The notes under the pieces: model-generated
Database searches by the model: none
The model's input: only the letters and a program-made list of their open reading frames with translations
What the model was told of the DNA's origin: nothing
Shown here: piece after piece, positions 7,667-14,850 of the stretch
Layout of the letters: the number at the start of each line of letters is the position of its first letter
Numbering within the stretch: position 1 is the first letter of the stretch
From: Dyadobacter luteus
GTDB lineage: Bacteria > Bacteroidota > Bacteroidia > Cytophagales > Spirosomataceae
NCBI RefSeq assembly: GCF_003383615.1
Contig: NZ_QNUL01000007.1
Location: forward strand, 1 to 64,000
DNA length: 64,000 nucleotides
Direction of reading: 5' to 3'
Position numbers and translations under genes: made by a program

Positions 7667-8065
7667 TTGAATAATGGTTTGTTTGATTGTACTCCTGTAT
7701 ACTGCACTTATTTAAAAGCTATAATATCCGGTGTTGCCCTGCAAACATACTGGTTTGCATGCTCCCCCTTTTCAGGAGAAAGGCATTGTACCACTTCCAT
7801 TTCTACACGTTGCCACCGGAACGTTGAGTCTAATCACTAAAAGCACTAAAACGGAAACAAATTATACAATTTTCAAAATCAAAACAACAAATCATTATCA
7901 TTCACAAAATATAATTTCGAAAAATTCTCTATAACCTTACTAGATTTCATAGAATAAGGAATCGGGAAACGTACCACCAAAATTTGTATACTAATTCGAT
8001 AGAGTATATGTATTTATAAAATTATCTCTGTACTTTTGGAGCATGAGTAATGAGACACACCAACC
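7667..8065. other. Divergent intergenic region upstream of the encapsulin operon
   Basis: This 399-base AT-rich spacer separates the encapsulin operon from the divergent zinc-ribbon gene. It holds the inverted repeat at 7740-7759 and a TACTTTTG box at 8031-8038 pointing at the zinc-ribbon gene, without a clear partner TTG at 19-21 bases. Short frames read through it are not supported as genes. Confidence 0.5.
7740..7759 (-). promoter_or_regulatory. Inverted repeat with -7 box upstream of the encapsulin operon
   Basis: TGCAAAC-N6-GTTTGCA is a perfect 20-base inverted repeat about 75 bases before the encapsulin start. Its left arm contains TATGTTTG on the minus strand (7749-7742), which fits the TAnnTTTG box, though no TTG lies at the expected distance. 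The overlap suggests a site where a regulator could block or activate the operon promoter. The regulator is unknown. Confidence 0.5.
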
Positions 8066-8497
8066 ATGGTTACCAACGATTTGATTAATGTCTACAAAAA
8101 TGAGGAACTTGCTCTTGAAGCATTCCGTGAGTATCGATTGAGAAAAGGAATCGCCTGCAAAAAATGTGGCTGCAAAGATCACTACTGGCTGGCTTCCAAA
8201 CATCAGTTTCAATGTAAGAAATGTAAATTCAGAACCACATTACAAAGCGGAACCCTGCTGGAAGGCAGCAAACTGCCCGTTTCGTATTTCTTCATCGGAT
8301 TGCATTTGCTGATCCGCAATGAACAGAGCCTGACCGTGGAAGAATTTCAGAAACATACCGGTCATAAGTATACAGAGCCGCTGTACGACCTGCTCCGTAA
8401 GATCAAAACCTATGTACGCAACAACGACCCCAATTCAATCCTGATTGATTTTATAGAAGTAGCCAATCAGAAAATATTCATTTCAAAGGCAGTGTAA
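8066..8497 (+). CDS. Stand-alone IS1595-type transposase zinc-ribbon/HTH protein
   Basis: The 143-residue protein matches only the N-terminal DNA-binding part of IS1595-family transposases. It has a zinc ribbon with CKKCGCK at 52-58 and CKKCKFRTTLQSGTLLEG about 20 residues later, then a helical segment LTVEEFQKHTGHKYTEPLYDLLRKIKTYV typical of the domain's HTH. Complete IS1595 transposases are around 300 residues and carry a DDE/DDN nuclease domain, which is absent here. No terminal inverted repeats are visible, and the gene has its own strong terminator. It may be a remnant, or a domesticated DNA-binding protein. It diverges from the encapsulin operon, so a regulatory role there is conceivable but unproven. 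Confidence 0.75.
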   Translation: MVTNDLINVYKNEELALEAFREYRLRKGIACKKCGCKDHYWLASKHQFQCKKCKFRTTLQSGTLLEGSKLPVSYFFIGLHLLIRNEQSLTVEEFQKHTGHKYTEPLYDLLRKIKTYVRNNDPNSILIDFIEVANQKIFISKAV

Positions 8498-8515
8498 AGA
8501 AGGTATCAGTAAGCG

Positions 8516-8552
8516 AATGGCGGAGATCAGGATGGTCTTCGCCATTTTTTTT
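8516..8552 (+). terminator. Rho-independent terminator of the zinc-ribbon gene
   Basis: AATGGCGGAGA (8516-8526) pairs with TCTTCGCCATT (8536-8546), one wobble pair, followed by a run of eight T. It lies 19 bases after the stop codon. Confidence 0.85.
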
Positions 8553-8561
8553 GTGGGCGCT

Positions 8562-8609
8562 AACCCCGATTTGCAATCGGGGTTGCATGGTTTTGCGTTT
8601 GTAACGCAA
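8562..8609. repeat. Two adjacent perfect hairpins (REP-like)
   Basis: AACCCCGATT-TGC-AATCGGGGTT (8562-8584) is followed eight bases later by TTGCGTT-TGT-AACGCAA (8593-8609). Both have perfect stems and 3-base loops and neither has a T-run, so they look like a repetitive extragenic palindrome unit, not a terminator. Confidence 0.6.
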
Positions 8610-8942
8610 TAAGAAGATTGCATAAGAAGTGATTTAATTGATCGCGTTGCAAATGCTAAAAATCTATGCTGGAACAATCTCAACTACAATGGTCTACCGG
8701 TCAAAAAGACTTATAATCGACATGGAGCAACCAATTCACCATATTATGACAAGCAATCCAACAACTTATCGTAGCGCCTGGAGCTTTTACTTATTATTTT
8801 ATTCGCCTAAATTTAATAACGTTTATTAAAAAAAGGACAATGAAACCCATTAGCTAAATAGACAACATACAGTAAATCAGAAAAGATATCGACTTCACAA
8901 ACTACAATAACCACTAAATCAAACCCTTAACACATTACTCTC
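8610..8942. other. Intergenic region without a supported gene
   Basis: About 330 bases with no intact gene. One frame around 8650-8760 gives a short Asn/Tyr-rich peptide vaguely like an Rhs/YD-repeat fragment, too short and weak to call. The last 120 bases are AT-rich leader to the VOC gene; no clear TAnnTTTG promoter was found. Confidence 0.4.
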
Positions 8943-9368
8943 ATGGCACTCATCAATCCGCACATCAACTTCAACGGTAACGCCGAGGAAGCATTCCATT
9001 TTTACAGATCCGTATTTGGCGGGGAGTTCACAAAGATCATCCGCTTCAAAGAGATAGCAGGCGCTGAACATCCATTGGCAGAAAGCGAGGCTAATAAGCT
9101 TATGCATATTGCTTTATCAATCGGCCCAAATGTGCTGATAGGCAACGACGTCCCGCAATTTATGGGCAAAGTGAATGAAAACGAAAACAGGTCGAAGATC
9201 TCTGTAAGCGCAGAGAGTCGTGAAGAAGCAGACAGATTATTTAGCGGGCTTTCAGAAGGTGGGGCCATAGAAGTACCCATGACTGATAGTCCCTGGGGTT
9301 CCTACTTCGGCATGTTCCGGGACAAATATGGTATTGAATGGATAATTGATTTTACGTCACCGCAGTGA
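8943..9368 (+). CDS. VOC-superfamily (PhnB/glyoxalase-like) protein
   Basis: This 141-residue protein begins with INPHINFNGNAEEAFHFYRSVFGG, split here as INPHINFNGNAEEAFHFY then RSVFGG, the hallmark of PhnB-type members of the vicinal oxygen chelate fold. Two beta-alpha-beta-beta-beta modules follow, and the protein ends with SYFGMFRDKYGIEWIIDF, the second half of the fold. Such proteins form dimers; many are uncharacterised or mediate resistance or small-molecule binding, so the substrate is unknown. The ATG at 8943 places the first conserved strand directly at the N-terminus. It appears monocistronic, with REP-like repeats downstream. Confidence 0.9.
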   Translation: MALINPHINFNGNAEEAFHFYRSVFGGEFTKIIRFKEIAGAEHPLAESEANKLMHIALSIGPNVLIGNDVPQFMGKVNENENRSKISVSAESREEADRLFSGLSEGGAIEVPMTDSPWGSYFGMFRDKYGIEWIIDFTSPQ

Positions 9369-9395
9369 GATTTTAAGTAAGTTAGCATCATGCAA

Positions 9396-9421
9396 AGTCC
9401 CGTGAGGACACGGGCCAGGGA
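9396..9421 (+). repeat. 26-base direct repeat, copy 1 (hairpin-forming)
   Basis: This stretch, containing CCCGTG-AGGA-CACGGG, recurs at 11253-11278 with one base different and in the same orientation. The two copies flank the phosphodiesterase gene. Confidence 0.75.
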
Positions 9422-9445
9422 AGCGCTAATTTCAGTGTTTTTGCT

Positions 9446-9489
9446 GATCCCGTAGGGATCCAACACGAATAGCGCCGGATGTAATCCGG
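9446..9489 (+). repeat. Double-hairpin repeat with conserved linker (copy 1)
   Basis: Hairpin GATCCC-GTA-GGGATC (9446-9460), linker CAACACGAATAGC (9461-9473), hairpin CCGGAT-GTA-ATCCGG (9475-9489). The same architecture with other stem sequences but nearly the same linker recurs in the array at 25673-26028. Confidence 0.65.
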
Positions 9490-9518
9490 GGATGAGGTAT
9501 TGGTAATCCAGTTCACCC

Positions 9519-11108
9519 CTACCTCCTCTTCCTCTCCACCTTCGTAAAATTTACATATCGGTATTCCCCGAGCAGCGATCTTTCAAGGAACAGCTGATAG
9601 CTGCCCCAGGGATATTTCACCTCAGTTTGCAGGATTTCTTTTTTAGATATCGGCGATTTGGAAGCTGTCTTTTTTAATAATTCTTTGATCACCCGACCAT
9701 CCATGCCGGCCGGTAACTGCAGGTCGTATAATGCAAGTACAGTTGGGGCAATGTCAATATTGGAGGTTGGCAGTTTGGATACAAAACCATTCCGGAAGTC
9801 CGGGCCGCTGACCATAAGCAGAATATTGATTTCATAGGGACTCGAACCGCCATGTCCGGCTACACCTCTGGAGAAGTCGGATCCTGCGTAACCTTTACCA
9901 TTTTCCTGGTCGTTCCAGTTCATAGCCACAAGTATGTCGCCTGCCCGTTCGGGGTGATTGTAGTGAATAACATCTAAGGACAATGTGCCACTAACCCAGC
10001 CTTTCATATCTCCTTTTTTAGCAGATTTTGTAAATACTGCTCCCACCCACTCTTCCCCATGCAATGCCTCCACTATCCTTTGAATTTTGTCATTATCATA
10101 ATCCTTTACATAAATAGCACCTTCTGCCACTACCACATCATCCGATTCTTTATCCTGTTTCAGTTTCTTCTCAATCAGAAAATCCGTCAGTCCGACTTTG
10201 CCGGTATGCGTCACAAATCCATGGTCGGTGGATACAATAATGTTGCATTTCTCCTTCAATCCACGCGCTGCCAGCGAATCCAGAATTCTGCCAAACTGAC
10301 TATCTACAAACCGAAGGGAGGCCACAGCTTCAGCGGATCCCATGCCATGTTCATGTGCTGCTCCATCAGGATCCGAATACCAGATTGCATTCACGAGCGG
10401 CCCGTTTTCCTGCAAGCCGTATTTGAAAAGCGCATCTGTAATCCATTGATGTCTTCCGTTCTTATTTTCTTCTTCCGGTGCTGCCCCCAAATCTGCTATG
10501 ATCGCAGCTTTCTTCGATTCAGGCAAAATCAGGATCGGATTAATGATCGCACCATTTCCTACTTTGTGATTTTGTAAAAAAGCTTGTCCACTCGTTCCTG
10601 AGCTGAATACCATCATGCTTTCGCCGGCTTCAGTCAACACCTCTCCTAACGACTGTGCAGTCAGCAATTTACCGGATTCTGACTCTGCTACTCTCATCAG
10701 ATCTCCGTAGGAAGTACCTATAGCAGCATTGGGTTTAACCTTCGGAAAATATACGGCATTGCCCAATATACCATGCGTTCCGGGATAAGAGCCTGTAGCA
10801 TAAGAGGCGGAATTGACCCGGGTTACTGTTGGAAAAACGCTGTGATGCCGCGTTCCCAGCGCAGCGCTTTTTTTGAAAGCAAACAATCTGGGCATTTGCG
10901 CTTCAGTAATGTAGTCAGGACGTAATCCATCAAAGAATACGATCAGTGTTTTGTTACAGGATTTTCCAATTTCTTTTTTATCCAAAAATCGCTTGTCTTT
11001 TGCAACTGAATCAATATATGACACGCGGCTGGCAATAGCAGAACTGGTTACGGAACACAGCAGTAACACCACACATAACAAGCTGAAAATTTTCTCTTTA
11101 TACATCAT
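9519..11108 (-). CDS. Secreted nucleotide pyrophosphatase/phosphodiesterase family protein
   Basis: The 529-residue protein belongs to the alkaline-phosphatase superfamily, type I phosphodiesterase/NPP branch, which hydrolyses phosphodiester or pyrophosphate bonds. A signal peptide spans about residues 5-27. Metal and catalytic motifs are present in order: FFDGLRPD near 58-65, the Thr nucleophile in FPTVTRVNS (about Thr96), DPDGAAHEHG, STDHGF and GHGG. The start is the ATG pair at 11108; the open frame continues further upstream, but only through intergenic repeats. It acts in the periplasm or at the surface; substrate unknown. It seems monocistronic, flanked by direct repeats. A sulfatase-like role is less likely because the CxPxR motif is absent. 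Confidence 0.88.
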   Translation of the reverse strand: MMYKEKIFSLLCVVLLLCSVTSSAIASRVSYIDSVAKDKRFLDKKEIGKSCNKTLIVFFDGLRPDYITEAQMPRLFAFKKSAALGTRHHSVFPTVTRVNSASYATGSYPGTHGILGNAVYFPKVKPNAAIGTSYGDLMRVAESESGKLLTAQSLGEVLTEAGESMMVFSSGTSGQAFLQNHKVGNGAIINPILILPESKKAAIIADLGAAPEEENKNGRHQWITDALFKYGLQENGPLVNAIWYSDPDGAAHEHGMGSAEAVASLRFVDSQFGRILDSLAARGLKEKCNIIVSTDHGFVTHTGKVGLTDFLIEKKLKQDKESDDVVVAEGAIYVKDYDNDKIQRIVEALHGEEWVGAVFTKSAKKGDMKGWVSGTLSLDVIHYNHPERAGDILVAMNWNDQENGKGYAGSDFSRGVAGHGGSSPYEINILLMVSGPDFRNGFVSKLPTSNIDIAPTVLALYDLQLPAGMDGRVIKELLKKTASKSPISKKEILQTEVKYPWGSYQLFLERSLLGEYRYVNFTKVERKRR

Positions 11109-11211
11109 GGTACGTTTTGACAGTTCAATATACCATGAAAAACTGATCAATAGCAACAGGCGCTGATTATGGTTTATTACGCTATTCGGCACCTTCTTGT
11201 CACGAACTGTA

Positions 11212-11565
11212 TATTGTATCAATTTGCAGTTTTGAAAACTACAACTAGCAGAAGTCCCGTGATGACACGGGCCAGGGAGTAACATATACAAATTCGCAAT
11301 TTTGAAAACTTCAAGTAACATATAGTCATAACACGTTTATTACGGTGCGCTGCACCTCAAATTGCAGCTGAATTAATGTTTGCTACAAATACTACGATGA
11401 GCTGCCCCTTTTTCAGAATCAGCATTAACGCTGTTGTGCGCTGTACTCGATGACTGCACGTGGTGTTCTCGCTGCATACCATCAACTTTAACGTTGCAGA
11501 TAGTAAAAACAAAAAATTACTGTCACAGATGGTAGTATATACAAATTCGAAGTTTTGAAAATTTG
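11212..11565. repeat. Three dispersed copies of a ~30-base repeat
   Basis: Imperfect copies of the word ATACAAATTCGCAATTTTGA with a following AAACT tail lie at 11212-11244, 11283-11314 and 11535-11565, all in the same orientation. They occupy the 540-base region between the phosphodiesterase and the peroxidase operon, in which no gene is supported. Confidence 0.6.
11253..11278 (+). repeat. 26-base direct repeat, copy 2
   Basis: Matches 9396-9421 at 25 of 26 positions and lies upstream of the phosphodiesterase gene, so the pair brackets that gene. Confidence 0.75.
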
Positions 11566-11592
11566 GATAACACGCCAAAACCGAACCGATAA

Positions 11593-11628
11593 AAAAGCCG
11601 GAGCTCCATTCAGGATTCTCCGGCTTTT
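11593..11628 (-). terminator. Terminator of the TlpA-DsbD alpha-MauG operon
   Basis: Perfect stem AAAAGCCGGAG/CTCCGGCTTTT around a 14-base loop. Read on the minus strand it ends in a T-run, 23 bases after the peroxidase stop codon. Confidence 0.85.
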
Positions 11629-11650
11629 AAGCATAACGTTGAGCGCGTAC

Positions 11651-12604
11651 TTACTTATTGATAAAACGGTCGTCGGTGAGTGCTTCCAGGAAAGCGACAA
11701 TATCATTCATTTCAGGATCAGTAAGGTTGAGCGATGCGCCCAGCGATAAGTCGCGGTTGATGCTGTTGCTGACAAACTTATCAGGTGTGTTGTAATAAGA
11801 TACCACTTCCTTCAATGTCTTGAACATGGCATTATGCATGTATGGCGCAGTGACTGCTACATTTCTCAAACCAGGAACTTTAAAAAGGCCGATATGTGAA
11901 CTGTCTTTGGTAATCGTGAAACGTCCTGCATCAGCCAGTTCAGCTCCGTTGAACAGACCTATATTCTTAAAACGGTCCGCCGTAAAGTCTTCGCCTGAAT
12001 GACAGGTAGCGCAATTGGCTTTACCGATAAATAGTATACGTCCACGTTTGGCTGCAGGCGTCAGGGCATCTTCATTGCCATCCAGAAAGCGATCATAAGG
12101 CGTATTGGTTGTTTCCAGCGTTCTTTCAAAAGAAGCAATTGCCTTCTGAAGATTTCGCGCATTTACTTCAGCCTTGAATATTTTTTGAAATGCGGCGCTG
12201 TAAAAGTCATTCTTCTTAAGTCTCTCTACCGCTTGTTCAATCGGCAAATCCATTTCGTCATGTGCAGCAAGCGGCCCAAGTACCTGATCTTCCAATGAGC
12301 CTGACCTGCCATCCCAGAAAAAATCTGTACGTCCCGATAAGTTGGTCAATGCCGGACTGTTGCGCGGCAACTTCGTGCCTTTATCCCCTATACTGAAAGC
12401 GGCTGTGTCAGCAAATGCAAATGCCGGAATGTGGCAGGACGCGCAACTGATCGCCTGACCTTTGGACAGTATCGGGTCAAAAAAAAGCCGTTCACCCAGG
12501 TCTTCTTTGGTATCTACTTCTTTGTCCTGCATCTGAAACCCGACTACCGTTGTAAACAGACAGAGCGTCAGCAGAATCACGAAGGTTTTTCTGATCTTTT
12601 CCAT
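11651..12604 (-). CDS. Di-haem cytochrome c peroxidase/MauG-family protein
   Basis: The 317-residue protein has two covalent haem c sites, CASCH at residues 54-58 and CATCH at 198-202, the spacing of bacterial di-haem peroxidases and MauG. A hydrophobic N-terminal segment (about 6-24) exports it to the periplasm. The late PGLRNVAVTAPYMHN block is the usual distal-site region with the axial Met/Tyr candidates. Such proteins reduce hydrogen peroxide with electrons from cytochromes or oxidise protein side chains. It is the last gene of an operon with two other exported redox proteins, 11 bases after the DsbD alpha-like gene. Its role in that set is inferred to be peroxide defence or protein maturation. 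Confidence 0.92.
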   Translation of the reverse strand: MEKIRKTFVILLTLCLFTTVVGFQMQDKEVDTKEDLGERLFFDPILSKGQAISCASCHIPAFAFADTAAFSIGDKGTKLPRNSPALTNLSGRTDFFWDGRSGSLEDQVLGPLAAHDEMDLPIEQAVERLKKNDFYSAAFQKIFKAEVNARNLQKAIASFERTLETTNTPYDRFLDGNEDALTPAAKRGRILFIGKANCATCHSGEDFTADRFKNIGLFNGAELADAGRFTITKDSSHIGLFKVPGLRNVAVTAPYMHNAMFKTLKEVVSYYNTPDKFVSNSINRDLSLGASLNLTDPEMNDIVAFLEALTDDRFINK

Positions 12605-12615
12605 TCTCTTCTATT

Positions 12616-13071
12616 TCAATTGACCTGAAAAGATTCCTGAAATGGGATACAAAGCCCGTCTACATTGCTGCAAAGCAGTCCTTTGATAGTGCCCTTGACA
12701 ACATAGCCAGTATTATTCACCTTTATTTTCTGACGAAACTCCCCTTTATCCTGAAAATAAGTATAAGCAACTTCCCAGGTTGGATCCACCGTTTTTTTGG
12801 GATTAACAGCATTTACATCTCCGACAATGCGGAAGGAATCGGCTGTATCAATCTTAAACTCTGTTGGCAACGGACCAATGTCATTTTTAAAATCTGACGA
12901 ATAGAGCTTCCAGTTTTTTTCTATGCTAGCCGAGAAGATAAGCTCTACCTCATCACCTGCTTTGGCATTTTTATTTGAAACAGATACATTCCATTTGGCA
13001 ATGTCCTCCGCCTCTTGTGCGTGTAGTGTGAAAGAAATCAGTACAAAAAAAAGAAGAAGTCTGGTTATCAT
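12616..13071 (-). CDS. Exported DsbD alpha-domain (DsbC-interacting) protein
   Basis: This 151-residue protein has a signal peptide (about 1-18, ending LHAQ) and then the immunoglobulin-like fold of the DsbD N-terminal domain: W-N-V-S-V strands, KAGDEVELIF, and the closing GTIKGLLCSNVDGLCIPFQESF, which holds the two cysteines of the redox pair. Full DsbD adds a membrane transporter and a thioredoxin domain, both missing, so this is a stand-alone shuttle domain. It lies between the TlpA-like and MauG-like genes and probably passes electrons between periplasmic thiol proteins. The partner transmembrane DsbD is not in the window. Confidence 0.85.
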   Translation of the reverse strand: MITRLLLFFVLISFTLHAQEAEDIAKWNVSVSNKNAKAGDEVELIFSASIEKNWKLYSSDFKNDIGPLPTEFKIDTADSFRIVGDVNAVNPKKTVDPTWEVAYTYFQDKGEFRQKIKVNNTGYVVKGTIKGLLCSNVDGLCIPFQESFQVN

Positions 13072-13180
13072 AAAATATCAGATTGACAGGAAGCTGCGCA
13101 AGTTTAGATTAAACAACTACAGGGCGCATGACATTCGCCCTGCAGTTGTCCCAAACTACCTTGTTACTTAACCCACCTTG

Positions 13181-14491
13181 TTATTTGGAGTTCTTTACTG
13201 ATTTGCTGTTGGAAGCAGCAAATGATGCCGGAACAGGCTCAGCGATCAGCGCGTCGAGATCCTTGTTCCATTTTTTAACGTACTCAGTGAAGTAATCACC
13301 GGTAATCTCCCCTGTGTAGCCTGTGTGAATCTGGCGTACATCTCCTTTTCTGTCAATAATAATCGTTGTCGGGAAAGCCATCATACGGTTCAAAGCAGGC
13401 AATTTTTCTGACGCTACTTTTTTATCCGCAATACCACCGAACAAGATATCATACTCGATACCATATTTCTTTTTCAGCGTTCCCAGCGTGTATTTCGCAT
13501 AAGCCAGGTCATCTTTTTGCTCAAAACCAATGGCAATCGCTTCTACTCCACGCTCTTTGTTGGCCTTATACCACGGAGCCAGGAAGGTCGTCTGATCGGT
13601 GCAGTTAGGGCACCATGTTCCGATGATTTCTACAATCACTACTTTGCCTTTGTATTTGTCGTTGCTCAACGATACATTTTTACCGTCCAGATCAGGTAAA
13701 GTGAAATCCAGTTTACTATAACCTTCTTTCAGGAAAGTTAGCTTGTAAGGATCCGGCAATGCAGCCTGTGCATTTTTGTTTCCTTCAAATTTCGTATTGT
13801 CATAGATTCCGGAGCTGATCACACCAGTGATAGAACCATCTTCATTGATTTTACCTTTATAAACCCTGGGGTTTGGTCCTGAGAAGTGAGAAAGTACAAA
13901 CTCATCACCCTGTACCACACCTTCCAGCTCGCGGCTGTCGCCCACTGTCGACATCACCACACCTGTCAGCTTATTACCTTCCTGTTTCAGGATAGCAATG
14001 TTGTCAGGCATTTTTGCCTTGCTATACACGGCCAGATCCCATTTTCCGGATAAATTATGTTTGGTAGGTTGTTCCTTACCTTTTTCTACAAATCTGTAGT
14101 CTTTACCATGTTCTGCCGAAAACGGAAGTGCGCTTCCACGGAAACCCGGAACCAGACTTCTGTATTCTCCCGTAATCTTCCCGTCCGACTCCACATTGGC
14201 TACCAACGCAGCATCATAGGTATTCATCTTCACGAAGATCGAATCTCCGCTCAACTTGGTCACTTTGAAATCATCGCGTCTTGTACCGTTCAGTAACGTC
14301 AAAACCGGATGCTCTTTGTCTTTGTTGTTATACTCAAAATTGAAAGGGATTCTGGTTTCGCTGATCACGAACTCCCCTCTCCAAATACCCTGCTTCGGAG
14401 ATTTACCGGCTGAATGGTCGTCGGCGAAGGCGAAGCTGCTCAAAAACGTGGCCCCTGCTAACGCCACAGACTTGATCTGGTTGATTTTCAT
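13181..14491 (-). CDS. TlpA/ResA-like exported thioredoxin with N-terminal beta domain
   Basis: The 436-residue protein starts at 14491 with a signal peptide (MKINQIKSVALAGATFLSSF, cleavage near 23). Residues about 30-250 form a beta-rich domain of the kind found before Bacteroidota TlpA-type thioredoxins. The thioredoxin domain from about 260 contains GTWCPNC, with active-site cysteines 294 and 297, and a cis-Pro loop FPTTIIIDRKG. It should reduce disulfides in the periplasm, as ResA/TlpA do for cytochrome c maturation, which fits the di-haem protein in the same operon. A longer frame to 14578 adds residues unlike a signal peptide. A promoter lies at 14652-14682. Confidence 0.9.
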   Translation of the reverse strand: MKINQIKSVALAGATFLSSFAFADDHSAGKSPKQGIWRGEFVISETRIPFNFEYNNKDKEHPVLTLLNGTRRDDFKVTKLSGDSIFVKMNTYDAALVANVESDGKITGEYRSLVPGFRGSALPFSAEHGKDYRFVEKGKEQPTKHNLSGKWDLAVYSKAKMPDNIAILKQEGNKLTGVVMSTVGDSRELEGVVQGDEFVLSHFSGPNPRVYKGKINEDGSITGVISSGIYDNTKFEGNKNAQAALPDPYKLTFLKEGYSKLDFTLPDLDGKNVSLSNDKYKGKVVIVEIIGTWCPNCTDQTTFLAPWYKANKERGVEAIAIGFEQKDDLAYAKYTLGTLKKKYGIEYDILFGGIADKKVASEKLPALNRMMAFPTTIIIDRKGDVRQIHTGYTGEITGDYFTEYVKKWNKDLDALIAEPVPASFAASNSKSVKNSK

Positions 14492-14651
14492 ACAAGTTGA
14501 TTTTGAAAAGATTATAAAAAAGATTGACAATATTCCTTCCGGAAGAACTTCCGAAACATTTACTCGCACCAGGGACATTTGCAGGATTTCCCCCGGTTAT
14601 TCAGGGCTTCATGATAAACTCAGCGTGGCTGTATTATCCTAAAACCTGAGG

Positions 14652-14682
14652 CAAAGATATAGCGTCAAAAAAATGATCACAA
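14652..14682 (-). promoter_or_regulatory. Promoter of the TlpA operon
   Basis: On the minus strand TTG (14682-14680), 20 bases, TATCTTTG (14659-14652). The implied leader is about 150 bases. The remaining intergenic sequence up to 14743 is AT-rich with no gene. Confidence 0.6.
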
Positions 14683-14743
14683 TCATTTGTCTATTAATTT
14701 TATAGATTTAATGGATTTATTCGATTTCATACCACCAAACCGG

Positions 14744-14774
14744 TTGCAATGCCCTGAAAGCCATTCTACTTTTG
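14744..14774 (+). promoter_or_regulatory. Promoter of the DoxX-like gene
   Basis: TTG (14744-14746), 20 bases, TACTTTTG (14767-14774), reading toward 14851. Together with 14652-14682 it makes a divergent promoter pair. Confidence 0.65.
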
Positions 14775-14850
14775 CAACCCGACACACGACTACCGATTTC
14801 GTCCTGAAAAAATGCGTGTGAAGAATTCAATCCTTATTACTCAAATTATC

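Noticed and set aside
8562-8584. Second terminator for the zinc-ribbon gene
   Set aside because: The stem is perfect but no T-run follows, and a normal terminator already precedes it.
8650-8760. Possible Rhs/YD-repeat gene remnant
   Set aside because: Only about 35 codons with weak resemblance and no recognisable full repeat.
9519-11108. Sulfatase
   Set aside because: The sulfatase CxPxR-type motif is absent and the Thr nucleophile block fits the NPP/phosphodiesterase branch.
11109-11321. 71-codon upstream extension of the phosphodiesterase
   Set aside because: The extension is translated intergenic repeat; the signal peptide begins at the ATG at 11108.
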